Shown: piece after piece, positions 21,755 through 31,518 of the stretch
Layout of the letters: each line of letters begins with the position of its first letter
Numbering within the stretch: position 1 is the first letter of the stretch
NCBI GenBank assembly: GCA_000469685.2
Contig: LS997563.1
Location: 24,647,897-24,711,896, forward strand
Reading direction: 5' to 3'
DNA length: 64,000 nt
Source: Haemonchus contortus
Taxonomy: Eukaryota; Nematoda; Chromadorea; Rhabditida; Trichostrongylidae
Notes under the pieces: model-generated
Seen by the model: only the letters and a program-made list of their open reading frames with translations
What the model was told of the DNA's origin: nothing
The model's database searches: none
Position numbers and translations under genes: made by a program

Positions 21755-21759
21755 TTTCT

Positions 21760-22290
21760 TTTCAGTGATGTTTGATCATTAGGGAGTGTACAACTGATCG
21801 AAACGGTGTCGTTGCTCGTAAACTGAACTTGTTGACGGAAAGATTATCTCGTAAATAGTCCGAATGGTTAAATTGACAGGGATGGAACAACGATTGGCTC
21901 CAGTAGAAATGGAAGGCTCTTGCACCTTTTCCGACTACTGGGACATGATCAGTTTTGATGACAAGACTGATACCATATCAACTCTAACCATAATTGCGAA
22001 AATTGCTTACAATGTTGGTAACATTACACAGCTAAGCAAGTAAGACTGATTCATTTCTGTTGTTCGCTTTGTGTATTTCTATTTGTTTGTGGAACTTTAA
22101 TGTGTTGTTCAGCTTGTTCTAACGCAGTCCATTATTTGGTACCTGCTACCTCCATGTGCTTATGCTCATGCAATGAACCTCAATCTAAGCAAATGATCTT
22201 TGTTTTTTTTTACCTCCAACCTTCCAACTTGGTTCCACCCTCTTTCACCCTTACCTTAATCGAACCATTACTTAACACTGCACGTTTCGG
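21760..22290. other. Junction between decayed BEL copy and DIRS element; unassigned
   Basis: No recognisable domain is seen before the DIRS reverse transcriptase begins near 22,296. A DIRS 5' repeat or gag-like ORF would be expected here, but I could not identify one. Confidence 0.4.
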
Positions 22291-22295
22291 TTAGG

Positions 22296-23215
22296 GGCGG
22301 GGCCACAGCCGTGGTATCGTACCAATAGAGGTCCCACAGCGAATCCTTGCAATAGTTGGCAAATTGCCACGGACGGGCGTATACATTTTGTTGCGTTCGT
22401 AAAGTTTGAGGGCATGTCAGAAGTTAGAGACCTTCTGCCTAGTCATGGTTTCATGACATGTTTTGGTCTACGATCGGGTTATCACCATGTTTTAATTCAT
22501 CAAGCCTTCAGGAAGTAAGTGTGTATTTAACGTTCTACCCTTCGGTTTGTCCCCAGCGCCTTTCATTTTCACGAAATTATTTAGACCACTTTTGAAAAAG
22601 TGGAGATCTCACGGGCTAGGCGTGACAATTTATTGGATGATGGGATAATTGGGCTAGTTCAGATGAAGAATGCAGGGCCTCCTCTGAGACAGTAAGGGAA
22701 GATTTGCAAAAAGCAGGTTTTACCTCGCGGAAGAGAAGTGTTCCTGGCAGCCTGGTCAGAGAATGACCTGGTCAGGTCATGTTATTAATCCTAGAGCAAT
22801 GTCGCTGGACATTAAGGGGGAAAGAAAGGCCAAAGCAAGATTGGACATTAATGCTCTCCTGAAAAGTAGAGGTCCCTCGTTGAGAGACAGATTGAGACTT
22901 TTAGGGACTCTAGGTTCCATACATTTGATTAATCCACTAGAGGTGTCGAAAAAGAATCGTGCATTGGTTGGAGAAGTGGCCTCCAAAATATCCAACGGGC
23001 ATTGGCTTGGCTTCAGATGACCTTTATCTCGGGAAAAAGAAGAGATCAGACGTAGACTGGTCTTTTCAGAGATTACTAAGACAGACCTTCATCTCGTCCC
23101 CCAATATCAACGGACGCGTCAAATTCGAGTGGGAACGTTTCTTCATTCCCCCTCAAACGAAAACCTGATAGCGGCATCCATGCTGCCGGATAATTTAAGA
23201 GAAGCATCCAGTACT
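22296..23215 (+). pseudogene. DIRS-type reverse transcriptase and start of RNase H
   Basis: EGMSEVRDLLPSHGFM, FGLRSGYHHVLIHQAFRK and FNVLPFGLSPAPFIFTKLF (22,410-22,590) are the DIRS RT core. The catalytic-site equivalent reads YWMMG (about 22,631-22,645), so the YxDD aspartates are gone. WSGHVINPRAMSLDIKGER and GTLGSIHLINPLEVS (22,765-22,950) form the connection region. Stops and frame shifts (for example near 22,650 and 23,020) show it is dead. The coding sense is picked up again after the BEL insertion. Confidence 0.82.
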
Positions 23216-23220
23216 GCACG
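23216..23220. repeat. BEL target-site duplication, left copy
   Basis: GCACG immediately outside the left LTR is repeated at 29,254-29,258 immediately outside the right LTR. Confidence 0.9.
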
Positions 23221-23444
23221 TATACGCGTGGCCCAGTGTGTATGAGTCTTGCTACAGAACAGAACGCACGGGTTTCGCCAACCTTTATCTGATGGAACAC
23301 CGCTTACTGGAGTGGATGTGTAGGACGAAAAAGTGATGAACCTACTCATTCACTGTCTTATATACGGTTAAAATGATAAACACATGAGATCATTCAGTAT
23401 CACAAATGCATTCTTCATTCTGAATTGCTTCCTTCTTCACTATA
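23221..23444 (-). repeat. BEL 3' LTR
   Basis: This copy is 224 bp and identical to the 5' LTR except for 6 substitutions by my count. On the coding strand it starts TATAGTGAAGAAGG and ends CGCGTATA. The first bases supply the pol stop codon (TAG at 23,440-23,442). A purine-rich GAAAAGCCGGGAG abuts it on the coding strand and is the likely polypurine tract. Confidence 0.93.
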
Positions 23445-25719
23445 CTCCCGGCTTTTCAACGTTCTGATTTCCTGCTCCTGGGGGACCGATTTTGTTGTGC
23501 TGCGAAGATTGTACCGTCCTTTTGGTGGTTTTTGCTGTTCTGTACGCTGAACGAAGTCGAGTTCGGGTTGTTGGTTTTCTCTCAGAAATTCTGTGTCGTC
23601 GTTCAGTTCCAGAGGGACAAGGAAATAGATTGATGGGACGCTTGAGAATGTTTCCGCTGGGCATATGCAGTTCTACTTCTCTTATGGCTCCATCTTTTCC
23701 AGGCTTCAGTGCCGAAATCCTTCCCATTTTCCAGGTATTGCGTGGTAGGTTATCGTCAGCAAGTAGCACTACCATGCCTTCTTTTGGTTCACGGTTCCCT
23801 GCACGCTTCCCATTCATATGTTTCTTGTGCGCCTCTCGCAAGTTATGGAGGTAGATCTTATGCCATATCTTCCAGAAATACTCCGTCGCCTTGAGCGTTG
23901 ATGCAAGGGATTCCTGTGCTTGTCTTCTGGTTTGGAGACGGAATAGTTCCTCCGAGGGCAGATAATCTGGGTCGTCTTTATCCGACTGAGAAGACTCGAC
24001 GGGATATGTTATTTCAATATCTTTTACGATAAAATCGATAGGACGCAAAGGTCTCAAGGGCTCGTAGTCTGCTCCTTGATATGTCAGTGGTCGTGTGTTT
24101 AGTGTACCTTCAATCTCAGCCATTAATGTCCTCAGCTCCTCCTCATTCAAAAGACGATTTCCAACGACTTGGTAAAAGGAATGTTTTATCGATTTGATTA
24201 ACCTTTCATAGAACGCTCCCTGCCACGGAGCGTATGGCGTGATGGTTGTCCATTCAATTCCTTTACGAGTCATTATGGCTTGAAATTCGTCGTCATTTGT
24301 GATGGACTGTATAGAATCTTTGAGTACTTGATCTCCCAGAACAAAAGAGGGTCCATTGTCAGAGGTGATTGTCTTTGGAACTCCTCGACGAGCGAAAAAT
24401 CTTCGGAGGGCTAGAAGCAGCTTGTCGATTGATGTGTCCGTTACCACTTCTACGTGGATCATCCTTGTCGTCATGCATGTGATAATGATTCGATACACTT
24501 TGGTTTTGTCGTCATTTCCCTTTGCAACCAGGGGGCCAAAGTAGTCGATTCCAACATTTTCAAATGGCTTGGTCCTTATAACACGTCGTTTCGGCAGTGG
24601 TCCCATCGATGGATATGGGAACGGTAATGCGTTCATCCTTTGACATGGAACACATTTGGTTGTCAGACGTTGGACTTGTTGTCGAAGCTTTGGGATCCAG
24701 AACTTTCTTCTGACCGTAGCCATCGTATGAGAAATGCCAAGATGGAGTGGCAGATGAGCATCTTTGATAATGGAAAATGCAAGTGTGGTTTTCGGGGCCA
24801 CAAACATGGGGTGTTTTGCGGACTCAGGAATACTCGCATTGTCAAGTCTTTCTCGACAGCGTAGAATGCCGTACTGATCTGGTTGAAGATTGAAGTTTTT
24901 CAGGGAGCGTCTGAGCTGTTCTGAAACATAGATGCACTGATGCGCGCGTATAATGACTCGTAATGCAGCTTCCCTTTCAACTACCGTGATGAATTTACCG
25001 TCCGACCGTATCGTCAGTTCTGGAACTTGCTTTGTTATTCTTGACGCGATTCCTTCTCGAGTACGGCCACACAATTTTCTCAAGAACCGTAGTGCGTAGG
25101 CTACAGACGTCTGAGCTGATTCGAGGGTCCTGTGCCTGCTCCAGTCCAAAAGTTCCACATCGCTGTTTCTCATGTTCGAGGTTGTTTCGGTGTTCAGAAT
25201 TGTTTGTTGAACAACTTCTACATTTTCTGCGTGTTCTTCTTTGGGAAGGGCAGTGAGTCGACATTTTCCGGACCAACTTTCCTCCGGCTGCTTGAGGAAA
25301 TCGGGTCCTTCCCACCACAAATGGATCTCCATCTCCTTCGCCGACAAATCTCTTGTAGCGCTGTCTGCGGGGTTCTCATTCGTAGTAACATGCCCGAACC
25401 GTGTGAGACAGTCTATATAGCTCACTATTGCTCGAATTTCTACTATTCGATTCGTCACGAAACGGCCGACATCTCTTTTGATGGGGTAAGTTGCGAGCCA
25501 ATTGAGAACGATTTCGGAATCCGTGAAAATGGCGACAGATGAAATTGTCAATTGATCGGTTAACGCGTTGTGTATTGTTTGTGCCATCCTCACAGCCATA
25601 GAGGTAGCGTACATCTCCATTTTCGGAACTGTAGGATGTGCTTTCGCATTGGCTAGCTTGGATCGTGCAAATACAAGGTGCGATTTATTAGCTGTTACCA
25701 CATACGCACAGGCTGCCAT
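23440..25719 (-). CDS. BEL pol 3' part: RNase H, integrase, C-terminal domain
   Basis: This 759-codon frame encodes the RNase H end (Asp in IFTDSEIVLNWL, residue 67; FGHVTTNENPADSATRDLS), the integrase zinc-binding region (AHLPLHLGISHTMATVRRKF with CVPC at 356-359) and the integrase core. The core has Asp in NVGIDYFGPL (392), Asp in ITSDNGPSF (454) and Glu in AFYERLIKS (505). A DUF5641-like C-terminal domain follows (EGMVVLLADDN, WKMGRI). It makes the enzyme that removes template RNA and inserts the cDNA. It is out of frame with the upstream pol segment by one base at about 25,760-25,790, so the first ATG is not a natural start. The stop lies in the 3' LTR. Confidence 0.92.
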   Translation of the reverse strand: MAACAYVVTANKSHLVFARSKLANAKAHPTVPKMEMYATSMAVRMAQTIHNALTDQLTISSVAIFTDSEIVLNWLATYPIKRDVGRFVTNRIVEIRAIVSYIDCLTRFGHVTTNENPADSATRDLSAKEMEIHLWWEGPDFLKQPEESWSGKCRLTALPKEEHAENVEVVQQTILNTETTSNMRNSDVELLDWSRHRTLESAQTSVAYALRFLRKLCGRTREGIASRITKQVPELTIRSDGKFITVVEREAALRVIIRAHQCIYVSEQLRRSLKNFNLQPDQYGILRCRERLDNASIPESAKHPMFVAPKTTLAFSIIKDAHLPLHLGISHTMATVRRKFWIPKLRQQVQRLTTKCVPCQRMNALPFPYPSMGPLPKRRVIRTKPFENVGIDYFGPLVAKGNDDKTKVYRIIITCMTTRMIHVEVVTDTSIDKLLLALRRFFARRGVPKTITSDNGPSFVLGDQVLKDSIQSITNDDEFQAIMTRKGIEWTTITPYAPWQGAFYERLIKSIKHSFYQVVGNRLLNEEELRTLMAEIEGTLNTRPLTYQGADYEPLRPLRPIDFIVKDIEITYPVESSQSDKDDPDYLPSEELFRLQTRRQAQESLASTLKATEYFWKIWHKIYLHNLREAHKKHMNGKRAGNREPKEGMVVLLADDNLPRNTWKMGRISALKPGKDGAIREVELHMPSGNILKRPINLFPCPSGTERRHRISERKPTTRTRLRSAYRTAKTTKRTVQSSQHNKIGPPGAGNQNVEKPGV

Positions 25720-27616
25720 AGCACGTGTACTTGCGTCGGCAAAAACTGCAAGTGTGGCGCTTATGAAGAGATGAGACTTGTCGTGGAAGAGTCATCTTGA
25801 AAGACTCCATTTCGGTGACTGTTTCTTTCCACTGTACAGTGTGCTCTCCGGCAAGTTCCGTATCCCAGTCGTATCCGAGTAACCACAGAAGTTGCAGGAA
25901 CAGTTTGCCTCTCAACGTGAGTGGAGTTAGCCAGCCCATGGGATCGTAAATGGACGCGATGTGCTCCGAGATAGTCCGTTTGGTGATTCCAGTATGGCTT
26001 GATAACTGGCTATTGAGGATAAGGTGATCCTTCACTGAATCCCAACAAACTCCAAGAACCTTCGTAACGCTGTGCATGCTTTTGTCGTGTGAAGAAATAA
26101 CTTTGTTGACCTCTTCGTTGTTAGTAAAGTATCCTCGAAGGTTCATATTCATCTCGGCGAAAATCGCTTTCGATTTCCTGTACTTTTCTATCGCTTCTTC
26201 TTCATTTGATGCCGTGAGTATAACATTGTCCACGTAGACATTTCTGTAGACTTCCTTTGCCAACTCTTTGTGAAGGGTGTTCTCCTGTAGGTGATATTTG
26301 ATTGTCCCTGCCAATAGAAATGGCGAGCAATTCAATCCGAAAGTTACCCGTGTGAAACGGTATTCGACAAGATTCGTTTCAGTAGGTGGCTTCGTTGGAT
26401 CCTTGACCCATAGACACCGAGTGGCATCCCGATCTTCTCTCTTGAGACGGATCTGCAGAAAAGCCTTCTCCACATCCGCTATCATGGCAATGTTTCCAAT
26501 CCTGAAGCGGAGAAGCATGTCTCGCATAAGTGGCAAGATTACTGGTCCATGGTGGAGAACATCGTTCAAGGATGGGTAGCCCTTGAAATGAGCAGATGCA
26601 TCAAACACTACTCTCAGTTTCGTGAATTCTTTTGCCGGGGTGATCACTGCTTGACGACTGACATAGTGGACTATTTTTCCGGTGGGCGGTTGACAGACAT
26701 CCACTTCCTCAATGATCCCCTTGTTGAGTTTCTCTTCGAACGCTTGATGGTACTGTTGGAGTACGTCTGGTGTTGTCTGAAGTTTCGGTAAGTTGAGGCA
26801 AAGTCTTTTGTAAGCTATAAGGTTATTATCCGGTAGGAAGACTGCTTCCTCTTTCCAAGGTAGTTGGACATGGTATCCATCCTTGTGGTGCTCTATTGTT
26901 GCTTTGAAATTCCTCCATACTTTATCGTTTTCCATCTCCAGTTCTTGTGTTTTGGTGCCGGTGAACTCTTGAATACCCAAGTTCTGTAGAGCAAGGAAAT
27001 CATCCCATTTCTGGTCACTTTCTTGTGTCGCAGAGGATGGGGTAGTCTTTATCGCTGTGTTCGAAACGTAGTTGTCGACTGGTCCCGTAATGAGGTATCC
27101 TAACCGGGAGGGTATCAGTCGAAGTCCTGATGGAAGCACGTTTGATGACTGATCTTCTCTATCGATCAGAGAAAATGCGTCACTAAATCCCAGCAACACT
27201 TCAGGACGGATTTCTTGAAAATCTTGGCTAACTGATAATTTGATATTGTTCTCTGCGATATAATGTTTGTCTTCATAAGTGAGTTCATTTCTTTGGAGAC
27301 TTTCCGTGATATGGTGGATTCGAGTGACTTGGAACCAATGGGATTTCCCTCCATGGTCGAAAAGTTGTAGGTCAGTGACTCCGCAATCTATTTCTCTTGA
27401 TTTTTGATTGCCGAATGTGTTGACACTTAATCGAACTGTATGGGTATTTTCCAATTGAAGACGACATGCGAGATTTTCGCTTATGAATGAACGATCCGCG
27501 CCTGTGTCCAGTAGGATGTGGATTGTTTCCAATGCTCGCGTGTTGACATTGAAAACTTGTGCTTCTCCGACGAGAACGCATTGTTTTGTCTTTGATGCTG
27601 TGGAGGTGGTTTTCAT
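25688..27616 (-). CDS. BEL pol 5' part: protease and reverse transcriptase
   Basis: The 642-codon frame starts just after gag. It has a retropepsin active site (ILLDTGADRSFI, Asp 37) and then the BEL/Pao RT with LRVVFDASAHFKG, MIADVEKAFLQI (catalytic Asp about 381), FTRVTFGLNCSPFLLAGTI and the active-site box YVDNV (461-465). It continues to the family signature SEHIASIYDPMGWLTPLT. The box has Asn where YxDD enzymes have a second Asp. The last ~30 codons (after about 25,785) are out of frame; the true continuation is the overlapping downstream frame. Frame relative to gag is +1, with the open frame beginning upstream of the ATG in gag's 3' end. Confidence 0.92.
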   Translation of the reverse strand: MKTTSTASKTKQCVLVGEAQVFNVNTRALETIHILLDTGADRSFISENLACRLQLENTHTVRLSVNTFGNQKSREIDCGVTDLQLFDHGGKSHWFQVTRIHHITESLQRNELTYEDKHYIAENNIKLSVSQDFQEIRPEVLLGFSDAFSLIDREDQSSNVLPSGLRLIPSRLGYLITGPVDNYVSNTAIKTTPSSATQESDQKWDDFLALQNLGIQEFTGTKTQELEMENDKVWRNFKATIEHHKDGYHVQLPWKEEAVFLPDNNLIAYKRLCLNLPKLQTTPDVLQQYHQAFEEKLNKGIIEEVDVCQPPTGKIVHYVSRQAVITPAKEFTKLRVVFDASAHFKGYPSLNDVLHHGPVILPLMRDMLLRFRIGNIAMIADVEKAFLQIRLKREDRDATRCLWVKDPTKPPTETNLVEYRFTRVTFGLNCSPFLLAGTIKYHLQENTLHKELAKEVYRNVYVDNVILTASNEEEAIEKYRKSKAIFAEMNMNLRGYFTNNEEVNKVISSHDKSMHSVTKVLGVCWDSVKDHLILNSQLSSHTGITKRTISEHIASIYDPMGWLTPLTLRGKLFLQLLWLLGYDWDTELAGEHTVQWKETVTEMESFKMTLPRQVSSLHKRHTCSFCRRKYTCYGSLCVCGNS

Positions 27617-27644
27617 GCAAGTTATTGCTTCGACATTGTCTTCA

Positions 27645-29003
27645 TCATCGTCGTCTTCGTTCGTTGTAGAAGAGACGAAATTTCCTCTGCGCGGGAGGCT
27701 TGGGGTATTCAGCTACTGTGGCTGGTTTCCTTTGAGAATGCATTGGTCTTTGTACTGTTGAACGAATTGTTTGTGGGCATATTGACGTGTGATGCCCTTT
27801 CTGATGACACAATCGACAAGCGCCTTTCGTGCAAGCGCTAGCGATATGGTTTGTTCCGCCACAGTTCATACAAAGGGAGAACCGTTTCATGTGTTCGAGC
27901 CTTCGCTCTTGAGTACCGAACTCTGGACAGTCCTTTGGTGAATGGTCATTACGTTTGCAATAGAAGCACGTATGAATTCGTTCTTTACCGGTAGGTATAT
28001 CGGTAGTTTTCTTGACAGTGTTGTTTTGTGAGGGTTTACATGGCTGTTCTTGGCTTTGCTCTTGAAGATAATGCTTAATCTCCACCTCGGTATCGAGAAA
28101 GTCGCTGATATGGGAGAGTAGCATTTCAGTAGTCCACGGTTCGCTAGCGGTCTGTTCGTGCTTTTTCCTTAAAACGTGACGTTGCACGTGTTCACTGAAT
28201 TTGGATAGGACATGTTTCTGTAGGACAACGGTGTCTAAACATTCTCCTTTGAGGGCCATCTGGTTAAGGATTGAAGAAATTTCCTCACAGAGTGTCATTT
28301 GATCTTCAACGCGAGTGGTACTAGCACGACATCCTTCGAGTTGCTTAGCTAGTTCCTCGAGCAGCAGCTGAGGATTACCAAACTTTCTTTTTAGATGGGC
28401 GATGGCCATTATGTAGGTTAATCCACTGATTTGGAATCTCTTGACTGACTTTTTCGCTTCCCCCTCCAGCGATTCCATCAAGTAGTTCATTTTGTAGATG
28501 TCTCCCATCTTTCGGGAGTGGACAGAGTAGTCGAAGGCGCTCCAAAAACTTTCCCATTCCCAGACTTTCCCACTGAATTTGGGGATTGGAATAGGAGCCA
28601 GTTGTATTGGCGCTGCTTGCAGATCGTCATGTGCCTTAGTGTCCATCGATAACTCTTCCAAGGCCATCTCGAGCTCAATCCGACTGTTTTGAGCGCGAAG
28701 TATAAGATCCTAGGCTTTCGATGCGTTCGACGAAATCTTGTTGAGGATTGCGTCTCCTTGAGGGTTTTCCCGGGCAAGTGTGTCTGCTACGCTAGTGTAA
28801 GCACTGAGCGCGTTTTCTACACTTGTGCAGGCCACTTCGATACTTTTCCTCAGCTTTATCAGCTGCATTTTCCTAGAATGAGTGTCCTCACCGAACTCTC
28901 CTTCCGAAGCCTCGATTTCTCCATGCACGTCATCTAGGATAGCGGACAGTCGTCCTGTCGTCTTCGTCAGCATTCCTTGCCTTGTCGAGAGAGTCGTGGT
29001 CAT
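27645..29003 (-). CDS. BEL gag with one in-frame stop
   Basis: This is the structural capsid/nucleocapsid protein. The frame opens at ATG 29,003 (MTTTLSTRQGMLTKTTGRL, helical, coiled-coil-like). It is interrupted by a single TAG at 28,712-28,710 and continues in the same frame to 27,645. The middle is the DUF1759-type gag region (IPKFSGKVWEWESFWSAFDY, MNYLMESLEGEAKK, LKRKFGNP). Three CCHC zinc knuckles follow, each C-x2-C-x4-H-x4-C: CFYCKRNDHSPKDC, CMNCGGTNHIASAC and CRLCHQKGHHTSIC. A single CAG-to-TAG change would explain the stop. It ends with an Arg-rich FYNERRRR. Pol overlaps in the +1 frame. Confidence 0.9.
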
Positions 29004-29015
29004 TGTTCTTCACTA

Positions 29016-29029
29016 CGGCCGATGCACCA
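29016..29029 (-). promoter_or_regulatory. BEL tRNA primer-binding site (tRNA-Gly candidate)
   Basis: Immediately inside the 5' LTR the coding strand reads TGGTGCATCGGCCG, beginning with the TGG that pairs with a tRNA CCA end. The complementary CGGCCGATGCACCA matches my memory of the 3' end of nematode tRNA-Gly(GCC). The position is directly seen; the tRNA identity is recalled and should be checked. Confidence 0.7.
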
Positions 29030-29253
29030 TATGCGCGTGGCCCAGTGTGTATGAGTCTTGCTACAAAACAGAACGCAAGGGTTTCGCTAACCTTTATCTG
29101 ATGGAACGCCGCTTACTGGAGTGGATGTGTAGGACGAAAAAGTGATGAACCTACTCATTCACTGTCTTATATACGGTCAAAATGATAAACACATGAGATC
29201 ATTCAGTATCACAAATGCATTCTTCATTCTGAATTGCTTCCTTCTTCACTATA
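29030..29253 (-). repeat. BEL 5' LTR
   Basis: 224 bp, same length as the 3' LTR with about 6 substitutions (roughly 97% identity). GCACG follows at 29,254-29,258, duplicating the left flank. Confidence 0.93.
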
Positions 29254-29258
29254 GCACG

Positions 29259-29740
29259 AGGACTTTTCGGCATTTTGCAAGCGGTTAAAGCAGTCGTGCC
29301 TTGGATTAGTAACGAAAAAGTACAGAACCAGTCGGATAGCCAAGCGGCTCGGACGGTGTTCTATAAAGGTAGTTCTAAGGATCTTTTACAACAACTTGCT
29401 TCACAAATATGGGAATCAGTAGAACGACTCAAGATCGACCCAGAGATATCCTAGATACCTAGAGAACTCAACGACGAAGCGGATAGTGCGGACTTGGACG
29501 GGTGGTCCATCATTGATTTTATCTTTGATAAGTTAAACGAGAAATGGGGGCCACTTGAGGTCGATATGTTCGCAAACTCGAATAACAAAAAATGCGGAAC
29601 GTTTGTTTCCACGTGGTACTGCGAGGGCTGCCCAGCCATCGACGCCTTCAGTCAACTCGCATCGCAATTCTGGACCAAGCATTATTGCTAGTGGGTTCCT
29701 CCGCCACATTTGATAGCCCCCACCATTCTGACAGCCAGAG
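29259..29740 (+). pseudogene. DIRS RNase H, continued after the BEL insertion
   Basis: GLFGILQAVKAVVPW and SDSQAARTVFYKGSSKDLL continue the interrupted RNase H. IPRELNDEADSADLDGWSI, WGPLEVDMFANSNNKKC, AIDAFSQLASQFW and WVPPPHLIAPTIL are conserved DIRS RNase H and C-terminal blocks. A TAG near 29,452 and a TAG near 29,690 break the frame. Confidence 0.85.
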
Positions 29741-29985
29741 AATTCAGAAGCCAAGGGGTAATAGGTTTTCCTCTTTAGTAATCGCATACCATGTTTCTTT
29801 TTCTTTACACTAAATCGAATCGGGTTGGATCCCGAAGATTCTAGATACATTCATTGTTCCAAAAGAGAGCGCGCATAGGAGAAGGTTCACCATCTTTTAC
29901 ATTCAACTCTCCTTCAGTCAATTTCGATTTTGTCTTTGCAAAAATTGTTTTCTCTGATGACGCTGATCCCTAGCGCTTTAAAATT

Positions 29986-30039
29986 CCGACGAGTTAGCAG
30001 AAGCAGAATGGAGCTTTTGCCGTAGCTTCGGAGGCAAAA
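29986..30039 (+). repeat. DIRS internal direct repeat, copy 1
   Basis: 54 bp beginning CCGACGAGTTAGCAGAAGCA, repeated at 31,519-31,572 with two differences. It lies between RNase H and the recombinase. Confidence 0.9.
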
Positions 30040-30329
30040 TCGGGGATTTGCGTAGGCTTACCAGTTGATGGAGGTTATTTCGTAAGGGTATTTCGTTAGG
30101 TCAAGCGCCTCTTTGAAGCGCGAAGACCAGGCGCGAAGAGCGCGATCTAGCTAGGGCCATTCGGGCTAATTTCTGCTTGGAGTGCCCACCCGCCTCCCCT
30201 TTGTTTATGGTTTAATGACGCCTTTTTCAGGCCCGAAGTGGACGGCGTGGTCAGAAACAATCGCGACTGCTCGCAGAGAAGGAAAAGAAGAATTAGCTCA
30301 GATACTGGGCAAATCAGCCACGCGTCGGC

Positions 30330-31113
30330 GTACTCGGCTATGAAGATTCGATTCTAAACCTTCACGTCCTCCCTTTCTATCCCCAGGGCACATTTAGGGA
30401 AGCTCAGAAATCTATTCATCGCCCACTTGATACATAAAGACCATCTCAAGGCAGTACCTATGGCGATAGCGACCCTAAATTTCTTCTATGGGCGGTTGGA
30501 GGGAGGGGAAGCAGGGCTCAGAAGCTTTTAGTGGACTCTGCTAGGAGAGAAACCTCCCCTGTAATAAAAGAGAAAGGCTTCAGAAGAGGACGTTAATACC
30601 GTTGTTAATTGGGCTTTGTTAGACGGATAACGGAAAAATATTCAAGACGGGTGCGGGATCCTTCTATCTTTCCTAGCCTTCCTAAGGATTAGCGAAATGG
30701 CAAACGTGCAGAAAAAGCACGTGCAGGATAAAGGCCAAGGAATTTGGTGGCTATTTATATCAAAATCTCAAACGGGCCAACTGAAGAGAGGTACAACGAC
30801 GGCGTTCAAAGTGGCGGGTACTCACAAAACACTATGGGACCAGTTCATGAACCAGTCATTGCATAAAACCGGCGATCATTACCACTTTGGATCCACGAAA
30901 GGTAGTTGCCCAGCGACGTATGCACTGAGGGAACGGATTGACTCCACTTTCAGTTTGCGGTCTACTCCATAAGGGTTTAACTCCTCATTCGTTCGAGGAG
31001 GGGCGGCAACCGCGGCATTGAGAAGAGGAGTCAACCAAGACGATATCAAAAAAGTAGGACGTTGGAAGTCCACTTCATCAATGCTCCACTACTTAGAATC
31101 TACCCGAATTTGA
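30330..31113 (+). pseudogene. DIRS tyrosine recombinase
   Basis: FRKLRNLFIAHLIHK and AVPMAIATLNFFYGRLEGG are the N-terminal helical domain. The catalytic region follows with FLAFLRISEMANVQKK (first Arg), FISKSQTGQLKRGTTT and SFVRGGAATAALRRGV (second Arg). It ends with VGRWKSTSSMLHYLE (Arg-Trp and the nucleophile-region Tyr). The expected His before the second Arg is replaced (FNSSFVRGG) and several stops are present, so it is inactive. It is related in layout to the recombinase at 14.1-15.05 kb but clearly divergent. Confidence 0.85.
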
Positions 31114-31518
31114 GGCGAAACTCCGGGAGTTTTTCATTTTGCACGTTTAATCTGTTTATTTAGATTGCGACAAACGTCTACAGCCCCAGTCTCAAACTTC
31201 GGCTCTCATCCGCATGCATCGGAACATGACCGCCTTCAGTAAACCTTAGCGGTGAAAAGTTCTCATATTATTATCTGACCTCTCTTCGACATTGACATTG
31301 CCTCGGAGATCTTTTCTGCAGTTCTTACACTTAATGTAATTAATATGCCCACACATTATTGACGGTTTACTTAGGCGCAATTCATATTTTCATGCCATAC
31401 TCGGTTCGCCTGTTATTCTTTGTTTGCTAACGGGATGTATATATTTGTCAGATAGCGTAAGACGTAATTGATATGAAAAAATGTCCAATGTACCGAGCAG
31501 AAATAAAGCCTTCCCCTC

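Larger units (their letters stand above)
23221..29253 (-). mobile_element. BEL/Pao LTR retrotransposon, nearly intact
   Basis: The 6,033-bp element has two 224-bp LTRs, a 5-bp target duplication, a tRNA primer-binding site next to the 5' LTR, gag and pol. All are on the minus strand. It interrupts the RNase H reading frame of an older DIRS element; removing it and one GCACG copy restores SSTAR followed by GLFGILQAV. Coding lesions are few: one in-frame TAG in gag and one apparent single-base shift in pol. Confidence 0.95.
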
